From Rhodopirellula sp. (GTDB lineage Bacteria > Planctomycetota > Planctomycetia > Pirellulales > Thermoguttaceae): a DNA stretch of 36,500 nt. The position numbers and the translations under genes were made by a program. The stretch is taken from contig JAAYEH010000168.1 in assembly GCA_012728855.1 (NCBI GenBank), positions 1-36,500 on the forward strand, in the 5' to 3' direction. Under the pieces are notes generated by a model. That model was not told the DNA's origin and made no database searches. It saw only the letters and a list, made by a program, of their open reading frames with translations. Positions 1-8,072 of the stretch are shown here, piece after piece (the stretch's first letter is position 1; every line of letters starts with the position of its first letter).

Positions 1-27
1 GAGCCCGACTCCGTTTCGCCAGGCAAG

Positions 28-852
28 ATGAGTCTAGCACCGAAAACAAGCAGAACGAAGGACACACGAGGAACTCTCTCACAAAACTGCCCCAAAAAAT
101 TCCACTTGAATACCGAGCCAAGACACAAGTGCCGTAGCATCCTGTTCGTTACCGGTGCCGGTATTTCATCGGATTCTGGATTGCCGACCTACCGTGGAAT
201 CGGCGGGCTTTACGACGTCGAAGCCACGGAAGAGGGGCTCCCCATCGAAGAGATTCTTTCGGAACCGATGATGCGGTCGAATCCTCGGTTGACGTGGAAA
301 TACCTGGTGCATATCGCCGATGCGGCACGAGGAGCTACCTACAACCGTGCTCACGAAGTAATCGCGGAAATGGAACGGCACTTCCCTCGCGTCTGGACGC
401 TGACGCAGAACATCGACGGGTTTCACCGCTTGGCCGGGTCGCGAAACGTGATCGAGATTCACGGCAATATGCGGTCCCTCTCATGCACGAAGTGCCCTTT
501 TCGGCAGACGGTCGACGATTCCACGCGTCTGGAGATCCCACCCCGCTGCCCTGACTGCGACGCGGTGCTTCGTCCTGATGTCGTGCTTTTCGAGGAGACG
601 TTGCCGGAGGAAGCTGTCCGTCGGCTACGCCGCGAATGGGACGTCGGATTCGGAGCGGTCTTCAGCGTCGGCACAAGCAGCGTTTTTCCCTACATCCAGG
701 AGCCGATGGTCGCCGCACGACGAATGGGTGTACCGACTGTCGAAATCAATCCAAGCGAGACCGTGGTGTCGGCGTATGCAGACTATCGACTTCCGCTAGG
801 CGCCGCACAAGCGCTGCACGAGATCTGGATACGGTATTCGGAAACCGATTAA
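28..852 (+). CDS. Sir2-family NAD-dependent protein deacylase
   Basis: A sirtuin, which removes acyl groups from lysines using NAD. The Rossmann-fold NAD motif GAGIS lies at residues 43-47, followed by SGLPTYRG. TQNID (126-130) and the catalytic His in EIHGN (His145) are present. Two Cys pairs, CTKC (153/156) and CPDC (174/177), form the structural zinc site. The fold ends near residue 265, as expected for a compact bacterial sirtuin of about 240-270 residues. The first 36 residues are basic and do not look like sirtuin sequence. The frame is open to the left edge of the window, so the start at 28 is only the first ATG seen and the true start is uncertain. Substrate specificity cannot be read from the sequence. 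The family assignment is secure. Confidence 0.93.
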   Translation: MSLAPKTSRTKDTRGTLSQNCPKKFHLNTEPRHKCRSILFVTGAGISSDSGLPTYRGIGGLYDVEATEEGLPIEEILSEPMMRSNPRLTWKYLVHIADAARGATYNRAHEVIAEMERHFPRVWTLTQNIDGFHRLAGSRNVIEIHGNMRSLSCTKCPFRQTVDDSTRLEIPPRCPDCDAVLRPDVVLFEETLPEEAVRRLRREWDVGFGAVFSVGTSSVFPYIQEPMVAARRMGVPTVEINPSETVVSAYADYRLPLGAAQALHEIWIRYSETD

Positions 853-986
853 AACGCACTTCGGCGCCGCCGGGTGTGGTGTGGGCAGGCGAGAAGGATT
901 AGAATGCCGACGGCGCCAGACGCCCGTTGCTCCGCCGAGAGCGGCTGAGCGCGGGCGAACACCTCATGTGCCCCAGAGCCCTCTGA

Positions 987-1556
987 ATGCAGCGATTTCA
1001 TCAGATCTTGCTTGCCCTTGCGCTCGTGGCGCTAAGCTGGTACGCCATGATGGGCGTCCACGAACACGGCCATGTTGTCGGTGCTGTCGTCACCGGGGGC
1101 ACCGTGGAACGTGTCATTGTCCATCCGTTTGCGATTTCGCGAACCGATGTCGTCCCGAATCCGCGTCCTGCGGTTGTCGTGTGGCTTGGTCCGATTGTCG
1201 GCTGTGCGCTTCCCTCGGCGGTGGCCGCGAGCGTCCCGCAACGCCACACCATCGCTCGCAGAGTTGCTCGGTTCTTCGCCGGCTTTTGTCTGGTTGCAAA
1301 CGGTGCCTACATCTCGATCGGTTCCTTCGATCGCGTTGGAGATTGCGGTGAAATGCTACGAACAGGTACGCCCCCCTGGACCTTGCTTCTGTTTGGAGCC
1401 ATCACCATTCCTTTGGGGCTGTACCTCTGGCATCGCCTTGGCTCACTCAGGCATTTCATCAACAACCCGTCTGCGGTCACAGGACCAATGGCCTACATCA
1501 CTTGCGGTGTGTTGATCGCGCTAATGGTTGCCGGATTCGGTTTGTCTCAGTGGTAG
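987..1556 (+). CDS. Small membrane HExxH protein, M50 (site-2-protease-like) metallopeptidase
   Basis: A 189-residue, mostly hydrophobic protein with about four to five predicted membrane segments. The first segment (about residues 5-24) runs straight into HEHGH, an HExxH zinc motif placed as in M50 intramembrane proteases. WLGPIVG resembles the loop after the active-site helices. A later FDRVGDCGEML could supply the third metal ligand, the equivalent of the family's DG motif; this is inference. No PDZ or CBS domain is present, so it is a minimal form. No clear ribosome binding site precedes the ATG. It stands alone, 134 bases after the sirtuin. Its substrate is unknown. The motif is certain, but proteolytic activity is not proven. 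Confidence 0.72.
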   Translation: MQRFHQILLALALVALSWYAMMGVHEHGHVVGAVVTGGTVERVIVHPFAISRTDVVPNPRPAVVVWLGPIVGCALPSAVAASVPQRHTIARRVARFFAGFCLVANGAYISIGSFDRVGDCGEMLRTGTPPWTLLLFGAITIPLGLYLWHRLGSLRHFINNPSAVTGPMAYITCGVLIALMVAGFGLSQW

Positions 1557-1689
1557 GATCGCTCGACAACGCATGGTTTCCCCAACCGGCCTAGCGATGG
1601 CGGAGCCTCGCCGGCTCGGCCACCTATGGTGACTCTTGCGCTCTTCCACGCCCGACCGGCGGCTCAGGTCAGGTGGATCGCTTTGTTGT

Positions 1690-1966
1690 GGCTCCTCTTC
1701 GTGCTCGTGCTCAGCGCAGCGGTGCTCGTAATCGGCAATCGCTGGACACTCGGCCTGCGGATCTGCCGCCCCGCGCAATTTCACTGTCATCCGAGTGAGC
1801 ATCGAGACGATTCGCTTGAGCTTTCCTTTCAGAACCAGACTCGACTCAGTATCCAGCCCGCCCGATGCCGTGAGAACGTCTTGGCGACCGCGAACGATTC
1901 GGCCGTGTATTTGATCGCCAGCCGGTAAACGTCGAGGCGATCATGGTCGAACATGCCCTCGGTCAT
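1690..1966 (-). pseudogene. Four-helix-bundle (S23/TIGR02436-type) protein, internally deleted
   Basis: Read on the minus strand, the segment from 1966 or 1954 begins like a four-helix-bundle protein of the 23S-rRNA-intervening-sequence type (MFDHDRLDVYRLAIKY). It breaks off after about 30 residues. In another frame, from about 1835 downward, comes the family's typical C-terminus (LKRIVSMLTRM), then ADYEHRCAEHEHEE. The central two helices are missing and the frame changes, so this cannot make the normal protein of about 120 residues. The family assignment rests on recognising the N-terminal and C-terminal signatures. The family's function is poorly known. Confidence 0.6.
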
Positions 1967-2021
1967 CGGAACCGCCCTTCGATTACGAGCACCGCTGCAA
2001 GCGGCTGAGCACGAGCACGAG
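1698..2021. repeat. Imperfect inverted repeat flanking the four-helix-bundle remnant
   Basis: Bases 1698-1734 and 1980-2021 are inverted copies of each other, apart from an extra five bases in the right arm. Both encode the tail DYEHRC of the four-helix-bundle family, one on each strand. The N-terminal remnant lies between them, so the locus appears to have been duplicated and inverted as well as deleted. Confidence 0.65.
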
Positions 2022-2079
2022 TGCTTCACGCCAGATCCAGTTGAACGAAACCGCGGAGCCGGAAGCGGGTATGGGTTTT

Positions 2080-2204
2080 CGTAACCGTTCACGGGGCGGC
2101 CGGGGACTGGTCCATTTTTCGGCCAGTTGATGCGTTTTGGCGCAAGAGACGTTGGCCGAAAACATGGACCTGTCCCCTTCCTTCCCGCCCCGTGAACGGT
2201 TACG
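2080..2204. repeat. Palindromic REP/MITE-like element, type 1
   Basis: A 125-base element with 20-base outer arms: CGTAACCGTTCACGGGGCGG at the left and its complement at 2185-2204. Inside lie GGGGACTGGTCCATTTTTCG and the partly complementary ATGGACCTGTCCCC. The inner motifs match those in the three elements at 3485, 21469 and 24932, but the outer arms differ. No protein is encoded. Confidence 0.75.
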
Positions 2205-2492
2205 GGTCTTCTATTGTCCGTTTCCTTTCGCACGGCCCTGTTGTAGCCGACCTTGTGAGTGGCAAGCAATCTTATCCAGGCTGCGCCGATGCCATGCGTT
2301 GGATGCCGCCGAACTGAATGGCTGTCTGAGCGATGGGAACGAGACTAAGACACCCAGAATCCTCTTGGCGGCCAACAGACGAGCAGCCGCTCAACTTAAG
2401 GCGAATTGGAGAAACCCTATCGCATGTTGCGTGCCCTCTTCCACGACGTCCGCTGCGCCGGATCGCATGGCGGGAGCAGCGACAGCCCCCCT
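2205..2492. other. Intergenic stretch without recognisable gene
   Basis: Short open frames run on both strands, but none has a recognisable motif or start signal. The stretch follows the palindromic element and lies downstream of the DUF5615 gene. I see no RNA gene or terminator. Confidence 0.4.
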
Positions 2493-2846
2493 TTACCAGT
2501 CGCTCAGGAACTCCAAGCGATCGCACATGGACTCGGCGTCTAACACCCCGGCGAGGTGCAGGAGGCGGCGAATGACATCGCCGACGGGCCGTTGGCTCGA
2601 GACGACGATGCCGGCATGGTGCCGGCCTTCCGACATGCGCGCAGCATGCAAGCTGGCAAAATGACCAACATTAAAGTTGAACAGGGTGCGGCTTTCATTC
2701 GACGCCCAATCGCGTTGAGATTCGTCCGACTCTCCACCGCGCCCAGCCTCCGATGTCGAAAGTGCATCGATCTCGGCGCGCCGCAACGCAGGCGCGACAA
2801 CTCCATAAACATCTTCATCCGTGAAAAGCCGAATCGCACCCATCAA
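2493..2846 (-). CDS. DUF5615 PIN-like protein, probable toxin of a toxin-antitoxin pair
   Basis: This 117-residue protein starts IRLFTDEDVYG, matching the DUF5615 (Mut7-C-like PIN) opening with an acidic metal-binding D-E-D cluster. The later GIVVSSQRPVGDVIRRLLHL corresponds to the family's conserved strand-helix. It overlaps the upstream DUF433 gene by four bases (ATGA), so the two are translationally coupled. DUF433/DUF5615 pairs are widely regarded as toxin-antitoxin-like modules (VapC45-like), and this protein would be the nuclease. The second acidic cluster usual in PIN folds is weak here. The central part (residues 31-50) is low-complexity and charged. The family is fairly secure, while toxicity is inferred. 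Confidence 0.75.
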   Translation of the reverse strand: MMGAIRLFTDEDVYGVVAPALRRAEIDALSTSEAGRGGESDESQRDWASNESRTLFNFNVGHFASLHAARMSEGRHHAGIVVSSQRPVGDVIRRLLHLAGVLDAESMCDRLEFLSDW

Positions 2847-3124
2847 TCTGCCCCACCTCTCCCGAGGCGGGCTTTGACCGCGGCTTCCTCGTCCGCTGCC
2901 AGATCGTTTTCGATCTCGTCCAGGTGATCGTAGGCGTAAGCCAATGCGTCATGCACGTCAGCCGGACGAAGCCCCGGATACTGTTGCACAATTTCCTCGA
3001 CGCGCATACCCTGGCGGTAACAAGTGAGGATCGTGGCGGCACGAATACGAGTCCCACCTACGACCGGCTGACCGCCACAGCGGGCACTGTCCTTCTCGAC
3101 GTTACGGTAATCCGATTTGAGCAT
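2843..3124 (-). CDS. DUF433 antitoxin-like protein
   Basis: A 93-residue DUF433 protein. CGGQPVVGGTRIRAATIL is the family's diagnostic core. QGMRVEEIVQQYPGL with the following DVHDALAYAYDH forms a helix-turn-helix-like half. The chosen start has a GGAGG box nine bases upstream. Longer upstream frames lack family similarity. It would act as the DNA-binding antitoxin and autorepressor of the coupled DUF5615 gene, which overlaps it by four bases. A possible promoter (TAGAAT) lies upstream on the minus strand near 3178, but its -35 match is poor. Confidence 0.82.
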   Translation of the reverse strand: MLKSDYRNVEKDSARCGGQPVVGGTRIRAATILTCYRQGMRVEEIVQQYPGLRPADVHDALAYAYDHLDEIENDLAADEEAAVKARLGRGGAD

Positions 3125-3371
3125 CTTCGCGGTCCTCCACCTGGCAGCCGTCCGACAACGGAGGCAGAATTCATTCATTCTATCTCGTCCGGCACCGCAG
3201 GGACACCCATGGGTCACAGCAGTCCGCAAGAGTCTAGAAACGGGAATGCATCCTCCCGCTAAGGGGGCGAGGAAGCGGCGCCACTTCGCAAAACCCCCCT
3301 TGCATCGAGTACGAATGTACGCAGAACGACCGCACGTACATTGGTCCTCGACGCGAACGAAAGGAGAAGTC

Positions 3372-3464
3372 GTGGCAGAACGCCCCCTGCTCGCCAAGGG
3401 AGAGATGGAGGTCGCCCGCGCTCTGGACCTGGGCGGAGGCCGCGGTGCGCCAAGCACCCCGTGA
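3372..3464 (+). pseudogene. BlaI/MecI/CopY-type regulator, N-terminal fragment with frameshifts
   Basis: After AAGGAG (3361-3366) a GTG at 3372 opens a frame reading LLAKGEMEVARAL, the start of the winged-helix domain of BlaI/MecI/CopY regulators, where the usual continuation is WDLGEATV. One missing base after CTCTGG and one extra G shortly after would restore LWDLGEAAVRQ. As it stands, the frame ends at 3464. The palindromic element beginning at 3485 cuts off the rest. No M56 (BlaR1-like) partner is visible. Confidence 0.55.
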
Positions 3465-3484
3465 TTAACGAGATTAAGAGATTA

Positions 3485-3584
3485 AGAGCCTATCCCAAAA
3501 CCGCCGGGGACTGGCTCATTTTGCGGAGTCTTCGGAGCAAAATGTGCCTGTCCCCCTCTCCGCCAAGGTTTTGGGATAGGCTCT
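3485..3584. repeat. Palindromic REP/MITE-like element, type 2, copy 1
   Basis: A 100-base element bounded by AGAGCCTATCCCAAAACC and its inverse complement. The interior reads GGGGACTGGCTCATTTTGCG, then AAAATGTGCCTGTCCCC. It is nearly identical to the copies at 21469-21566 and 24932-25031. A short GATTAAGA tandem duplication sits at its left edge. Confidence 0.85.
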
Positions 3585-3975
3585 AAGATTACAAGACTAA
3601 GAACTATGCTCTCGCTCTTTGCTGTCGATGATAGCCTCGCAAGAGCTTGACGCGCATATCTGGCGGGTTTGGGACGTCGATCACACAGCTAAGTATCTCT
3701 TTCTTGAAGCGAGCGTGGACCGGCAAGGAAAGTCTCTGACGCCACACCCCCAAATCGTGTTCGAGCCGCACGGCCCTCAGATCCGAGGAGACCACGAGGA
3801 GATGCTCCGGTTTGGTTGAGAAAAACGGCAAGCCCGAGAAGCGACTGGTTGAGTCGCGAGTGGTCTTTGGCCAACGGCCATATTCACCTCTGCCTGCCAC
3901 GTTGGAACAAATCGAGCCAACACGGTTCGGCCTGAGACCTTCTGGTACAATGAACCGAAGTGCGGGCTGGTCCTG
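3585..3975. other. Intergenic stretch, no assignable gene
   Basis: A minus-strand frame of about 90 codons (roughly 3604-3885) reads plausibly (HLLVVSSDLRAVRLEHDLG) but has no motif I know, and its upstream extension overlaps the next gene. A candidate -10 box (TGGTACAAT, 3943-3951) lies 25 bases before the GTG of the phosphatase-family gene and may be its promoter. The -35 match is weak. Confidence 0.35.
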
Positions 3976-5118
3976 GTGAACACGTCGATAGCGAGCCGAC
4001 CGGCGGCGGACTCCGCCCGTCCGCTCCAAGAGGCTTTCCCGGCCGCCATGAAGCTGCAACATGTCGAACGACTGCCAGATACGCCGAATCCAGGACGCTC
4101 AGTCCGTCGTCTGGCGGCATCGGCCACACTGTGCGTGCTGGTCTCCGTGTGCTATTGGTGGCAGCCAGACTGGCTCGCTCCCGTCACGCTGGTGCCCGCT
4201 TGGTTCTGGCTGGTGCCCGCTTTCACGCTCCTCGCCTTCGAGTTCAGCCGGACGCACAAGCGCTGGTGCGTTGCCGTGGCGGCGTTTTGGGTAGTGTACG
4301 CGGCCCTGATGGTCGAGGAAGTGCAGAGTCTGGTTCGCAGCGGAAGTCGTCCGACGTCGGAATGGCAAGCAGCACGTGCCAGCGGTCGCGCGATTCGTGT
4401 TGTGTCTCTGAATTGCGCCGCGGCGAACCGCGCTGTCACAGCCGAACTGGCGAAGTGGGAGCCGGACATTGTCTTGCTCCAGGAATCGCCAGGCCGCGAG
4501 CATGTGGATTGTACCTCAAGAGAACTCTTCGGAACGGATGGAGGATTCCTCTGGAGTAGCGACACTTCGATCATTGCCCGCGGAGACGTTCGGCCCCGCA
4601 ACGTGGATCGCGACTCGCATTTTGTGCATGCTCAAGTCGAGTTGCCGACCGGCCTGAAGGCAGATGTGATGAGCGTGCGTCTCGATCCTCCCGTGTTCCG
4701 TCTTGATTTCTGGATGCCCGGTTTCTGGATCGATCACCGCAACCGCCGCCTCAAGCATCGCCGGCAGATCCGGGAAATAATGCAACGGGTCGAGAACATC
4801 GAGCAGGCTGGCCCCTTGATCGTGGGTGGCGACTTCAATGCACCGCCGGGCGACCCTGCACTTGTGCCGCTCGAACGGCGGCTGTACGATTCGTTCCGCA
4901 AGGCAGGACGTGGCTGGGGAAACACGGGAACCAGCGCGGTTCCGCTATTCAGGGTCGATCAGATTTGGGTGAGCCCGCATCTCCGCGCGGAATCGGTCAC
5001 CGCTCAAAAGACGCTTCACTCCGACCATCGTATGGTCGTTTGCGACTTGGCCCTCACGTGGACGACAAAACCAGTCTCCATCACGAAACGAACCCAAGCC
5101 TGGAGGAGAAAACCATGA
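3976..5118 (+). CDS. Endonuclease/exonuclease/phosphatase-family protein, membrane-anchored
   Basis: Residues from about 138 onward carry the metal-dependent EEP fold: VVSLNCAAANRAV (Asn of motif 1), DIVLLQESPG (catalytic Glu), GGDFNAPPGD (Asp/Asn pair), VDQIWVSPHL and SDHRMVVCDLAL (the closing Asp-His). The first 110 residues contain two to three hydrophobic helices, so the catalytic domain is probably held at the outer face of the inner membrane. Such proteins (COG3021-like) cleave phosphodiesters of nucleic acids or lipids; the substrate is unknown. The start could be GTG at 3976, or ATG at 4048 with AAGAGG upstream. The longer form is given. It overlaps the cupin gene by four bases and begins a three-gene operon. 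Confidence 0.82.
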   Translation: MNTSIASRPAADSARPLQEAFPAAMKLQHVERLPDTPNPGRSVRRLAASATLCVLVSVCYWWQPDWLAPVTLVPAWFWLVPAFTLLAFEFSRTHKRWCVAVAAFWVVYAALMVEEVQSLVRSGSRPTSEWQAARASGRAIRVVSLNCAAANRAVTAELAKWEPDIVLLQESPGREHVDCTSRELFGTDGGFLWSSDTSIIARGDVRPRNVDRDSHFVHAQVELPTGLKADVMSVRLDPPVFRLDFWMPGFWIDHRNRRLKHRRQIREIMQRVENIEQAGPLIVGGDFNAPPGDPALVPLERRLYDSFRKAGRGWGNTGTSAVPLFRVDQIWVSPHLRAESVTAQKTLHSDHRMVVCDLALTWTTKPVSITKRTQAWRRKP

Positions 5119-5612
5119 CAAGAGACCCCCGAAACCGGACGTCACCCTTTGGAATCCTGCTCATGACTGCGGCCGTTGGCCTGGCCACGTGGATGCCGGT
5201 CGAGGCGGCTGATAGCCCGCCTCAACCGCTTAAGTCCGGTATCGTCAGATTCGACGACGCCAGAGCCGATCAGGCCGACTGGGGCGAGATGCGACGCTAT
5301 TTCACCGGCGAGACACACGGCACACAAGACGTGCTGACGGCGGTGGCGATTGTCGAGCCCGGTAAGGCGGTGCATCGCGCTCACCGCCACGCCCAGGAGG
5401 AATACTTGATTCTGGTAGAGGGCGAAGGTACCTGGTCGTTGGAAGGCAAGGAATTCCCGGCCCGGCGGGGCGATATTCTTTATACCGAGCCGTGGGTGTA
5501 TCACGGCCTGACGAACACGGGCACCGAGCGGTTGATCTTCGTGGTGGTTCGCTTCAACAGCAAGGGTGTCGCGGTGCCGCCGCGTCCCGATACTCGTCCC
5601 GATGAAGAGTGA
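5115..5612 (+). CDS. Secreted single-domain cupin protein
   Basis: A 165-residue protein with a Sec signal peptide (residues 1-31, ending near VEAADS) and one cupin-2 barrel. The first cupin motif is HRAHRHAQEEYLILVEGEG, giving His/His/Glu metal ligands. The second is PWVYHGLTNTG, giving the last His. The ATG overlaps the previous stop (ATGA), and GGAGG at 5102-5106 lies eight bases upstream. The next gene starts with GTGA over its stop. Small periplasmic cupins bind metals and small sugars or acids; nothing here shows the ligand. Confidence 0.86.
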   Translation: MTRDPRNRTSPFGILLMTAAVGLATWMPVEAADSPPQPLKSGIVRFDDARADQADWGEMRRYFTGETHGTQDVLTAVAIVEPGKAVHRAHRHAQEEYLILVEGEGTWSLEGKEFPARRGDILYTEPWVYHGLTNTGTERLIFVVVRFNSKGVAVPPRPDTRPDEE

Positions 5613-6559
5613 GACCGCGGCTCCAATCAAGAGTCGCTACCACATCGGTCGGTCTGCGGGCCGGAAGAATGAAAAAGGCCGTCAAGTTTCACATGATCGA
5701 GAAAGACTTGGAGCTTCGCAACAAACTCAGATTGCTCAGCGATGTGGATTCTCACGCGACGGTACGGATCTTGGTCGTCTGGTCGATCTCTGCATGGCTG
5801 ATTGCCGGTGCAGCGGCCGCCGCTCGCGCGGAGCGTCCTTCCCATCCGCTAGCGGCGGGAGTCCGCGTCATCGTCAGCGCGGTACGCGAGGCGGCTGCCG
5901 AAAACGACGTTGCCGCGGAACGCCTTTGTGGCGATCGCCTGACGGAATTCCTCGTTCGCCGGGCAGCCGCGGCAGCGAAGAATCTGTCGGAAGAGGACGC
6001 GGCGAAAGCGTTTCTCCTCGGCCTGGGCGCCGCCATCGACGGCTCGACCGTACTGCGAGCCGCTCCGCTGATGAACGAGGTATTCCTGGCTGCGGAGAAC
6101 GAAGACGAGCGTCGTCAACGATTGGCTGTGCTCGGCGCCCCAACTCTGCACGGGCGCCGGGACTTGGCTCAGCATTTCGTCGTCTCGGCCGCACTGGCGA
6201 TCCTGATCGGACCCGAAGCCGCAGAAACGATGGGAACGATGAAGGAAATGCGCGACTCTCAAGGAGGCTCGGGATTCAGCTTCTTCGACCTGGCGGCGGA
6301 TATGGCCGGCATCGCCTTCGCGAACCATGTCCGCGAGAAGAAGCTTTCTCTCGAATCCCTGGCGGAATCGTTCACTGTGGCCGATTTCATGCCGAAAATC
6401 GGAAACCTGCCGGAGGGCATTCCATCGGAGGCTTTCCTGAAGAGGTATGGCTCGATATGGGACGACCGGTTCATTCAGCACCGGTCGGAAATCCGCCGGC
6501 AGGTTCTCTCTTTGCCGGGCTATCATTCTCGATGCGACGAGACAGGAAGCCCGGAATGA
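5609..6559 (+). CDS. Exported protein with YfiM/DUF2279-like C-terminal segment
   Basis: A 316-residue protein. A hydrophobic stretch near residues 52-72 (VRILVVWSISAWLIAGAAAA) is probably a signal or anchor. The middle is Ala-rich and helical. From about residue 185, AQHFVVSAALAILIGPEAA and then GGSGFSFFDLAADMAGIAFA resemble the His-plus-GSGFSFxDLAAD pattern of YfiM-like (DUF2279) proteins; this match is from memory. The start is either GTG at 5609, coupled to the cupin stop by GTGA, or ATG at 5669 (MKKAVKF). Function is unknown. Its tight coupling to the phosphatase and cupin genes argues for a shared envelope role. Confidence 0.6.
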   Translation: MRPRLQSRVATTSVGLRAGRMKKAVKFHMIEKDLELRNKLRLLSDVDSHATVRILVVWSISAWLIAGAAAAARAERPSHPLAAGVRVIVSAVREAAAENDVAAERLCGDRLTEFLVRRAAAAAKNLSEEDAAKAFLLGLGAAIDGSTVLRAAPLMNEVFLAAENEDERRQRLAVLGAPTLHGRRDLAQHFVVSAALAILIGPEAAETMGTMKEMRDSQGGSGFSFFDLAADMAGIAFANHVREKKLSLESLAESFTVADFMPKIGNLPEGIPSEAFLKRYGSIWDDRFIQHRSEIRRQVLSLPGYHSRCDETGSPE

Positions 6560-6664
6560 GCAGCGGATCGACCTTGCCGAGCACAAGGATCAGTCCTCGG
6601 GCAAAGGCTCCTCGATAGTCCTATACTACTAACCTCCAACATTGTTAAGTTTTTGACAAAGTTT

Positions 6665-6760
6665 TCAGGCGGCGGTAGCGTTAAGTTGTTGCAAGGTTGC
6701 ATGTTGTGCTTGGAGAAGGGCAGTTACGATTTGCCGACCTTCGGTGGTCATGTGATAGCG
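6665..6760 (-). pseudogene. C-terminal fragment of a probable transposase-like protein
   Basis: The minus strand reads RYHMTTEGRQIVTALLQAQ, a short tail and a stop. This resembles the winged-helix C-terminal end I associate with planctomycete transposase-like or DNA-binding proteins, but I cannot name the family. Upstream coding sequence is replaced by the long hairpin at 6759-6821. It is a remnant without a start. Confidence 0.35.
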
Positions 6761-6821
6761 GCAACAGAGAAGAGGAACCCGTACTTGAACGCGGAGTACG
6801 GGTTCCTCTTCTCTGTTGCCG
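6759..6821. repeat. Perfect 27-bp inverted repeat (long hairpin)
   Basis: Arms 6759-6785 and 6795-6821 are fully complementary across 27 pairs with a nine-base loop (TGAACGCGG). The stem includes GGCAACAGAGAAGAGGAACC. There is no T-tract after the right arm, so a simple Rho-independent terminator is unlikely. It lies between two converging transcription units (5609-6559 plus, 6996-8072 minus) and could still halt both. The perfect pairing suggests a recent origin. Confidence 0.8.
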
Positions 6822-6995
6822 TCTTTCCGATACAGGAAGATCACCTACCGCGTCTGTCAGATTCACGGGGAATTAGGTGTTCTCGAGTGTCAACGGCTTG
6901 AACTCACCCACAGATTCTGCGGAAGGATCTCTTCAATCACTTTGGTTGCGGCCGAGCGAAGCGAGGCCGCGCTGGGAGGTAAGGATCGGTCGGGC

Positions 6996-8072
6996 TTACT
7001 TGAGCAGGTGCTTCATGAAAAAACCGAGCATGCCACCGGGAGGTTCGGGCGTTCGCGGGTTAGCGCCGCCATTGACGAAGACGTTCTCGATCCCCAATGC
7101 ATCCATCTTGGCCTTGAGTTCGCGGCCGAAGTTGGGGTGATGGATAAACTGCCCCGGCCTGGCATCCGGGGGCGGGACGATGTCGGGCTCGCTATAAATC
7201 ATGTAAAGTGGCGGATCGTCCTTGGTGAGGTGCGAGATGGCGGCGGCCTCGTCGTAGAGCTTCTGGATCGCCGGCGTGGGATCCATCGCCTCATCCAGCG
7301 ATTTCAGGCCGTACACCTTCAACAGCGATGGGTGCTCGTGAGCGCGGCCGCCCACAAGTTGCTCGATCTTGACCGGGTCGTAGGTTCCTTGCCCGCCCAT
7401 CGTGCCGACGGCCTGGATCCGTGTGGACTGGCGCGCAACGGGGTCGGGGCTGTCGGGCTTGGCAAGGTCGTCGTGAAAGCCGATCCACATGGAGATGCCC
7501 GCCCCTGCCGAACCACCAAAGCAGGCGATCCGATTGGGGTCGATATTCCACTCGCCGGCCTTGCTGCGAAGGAACTGCACGGCCCGCGCCCCGTCGTGCT
7601 GCGGTACGGGGAAAATGGTCTTGTCACCGTCGACAAAACGGTAGTTGATCGCTGCGAAACTGATGCCGGCTTCGAGCATGCCTTGCAGCATGGCTCGGTT
7701 GACACTGCTTTTATCCCCTGCAACGAATCCGCCGCCGTGGATATAGACGACCACGGGCGTGGGCTTGTCGCTCTCTGCCCTGTAAAAGTCGATCACCTGC
7801 CGTTCATGGGGGCCGTAGTGTACGTCGGCCTCCGTCGGCAGGACGGGTGGGCCCTGCTGTTTGCGACTTGCCTCCTTGCCCTGCAGCTTGGCGCGGTAGG
7901 CTTGCGCTTCTTCCCGGGTCAGTGTGCCGTCGCGATCGGCGTCGGCATCGGGGAAGCGCTCGAGCAATTGCTTGAGTTGCTCCTCGCGCGAGGGCTTCGG
8001 TTTCTGTGCCAGGGCTGGGCCGGCCAGAATCGCGGCGACAATGAGCACCGGCACGAGCGGGCGGCAGGACAT
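6996..8072 (-). CDS. Secreted alpha/beta hydrolase (BD-FAE/esterase-type) with N-terminal EF-hand
   Basis: A 358-residue protein with a signal peptide (residues 1-22, ending ALAQ). DADADRDGTLTREEA (42-56) is an EF-hand calcium loop. A hormone-sensitive-lipase-like hydrolase follows: oxyanion HGGG (112-115), nucleophile elbow GGSAG (Ser188), a C-terminal Asp in YSEPDIVPPP and a His in FIHHPNFG. The start at 8072 has AAGGAG six bases upstream; longer frames lack a signal peptide at their N-terminus. Related secreted planctomycete enzymes deacetylate carbohydrates or hydrolyse esters; the substrate here is unknown. It is transcribed toward the long hairpin at 6759 as a single gene. Confidence 0.88.
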   Translation of the reverse strand: MSCRPLVPVLIVAAILAGPALAQKPKPSREEQLKQLLERFPDADADRDGTLTREEAQAYRAKLQGKEASRKQQGPPVLPTEADVHYGPHERQVIDFYRAESDKPTPVVVYIHGGGFVAGDKSSVNRAMLQGMLEAGISFAAINYRFVDGDKTIFPVPQHDGARAVQFLRSKAGEWNIDPNRIACFGGSAGAGISMWIGFHDDLAKPDSPDPVARQSTRIQAVGTMGGQGTYDPVKIEQLVGGRAHEHPSLLKVYGLKSLDEAMDPTPAIQKLYDEAAAISHLTKDDPPLYMIYSEPDIVPPPDARPGQFIHHPNFGRELKAKMDALGIENVFVNGGANPRTPEPPGGMLGFFMKHLLK

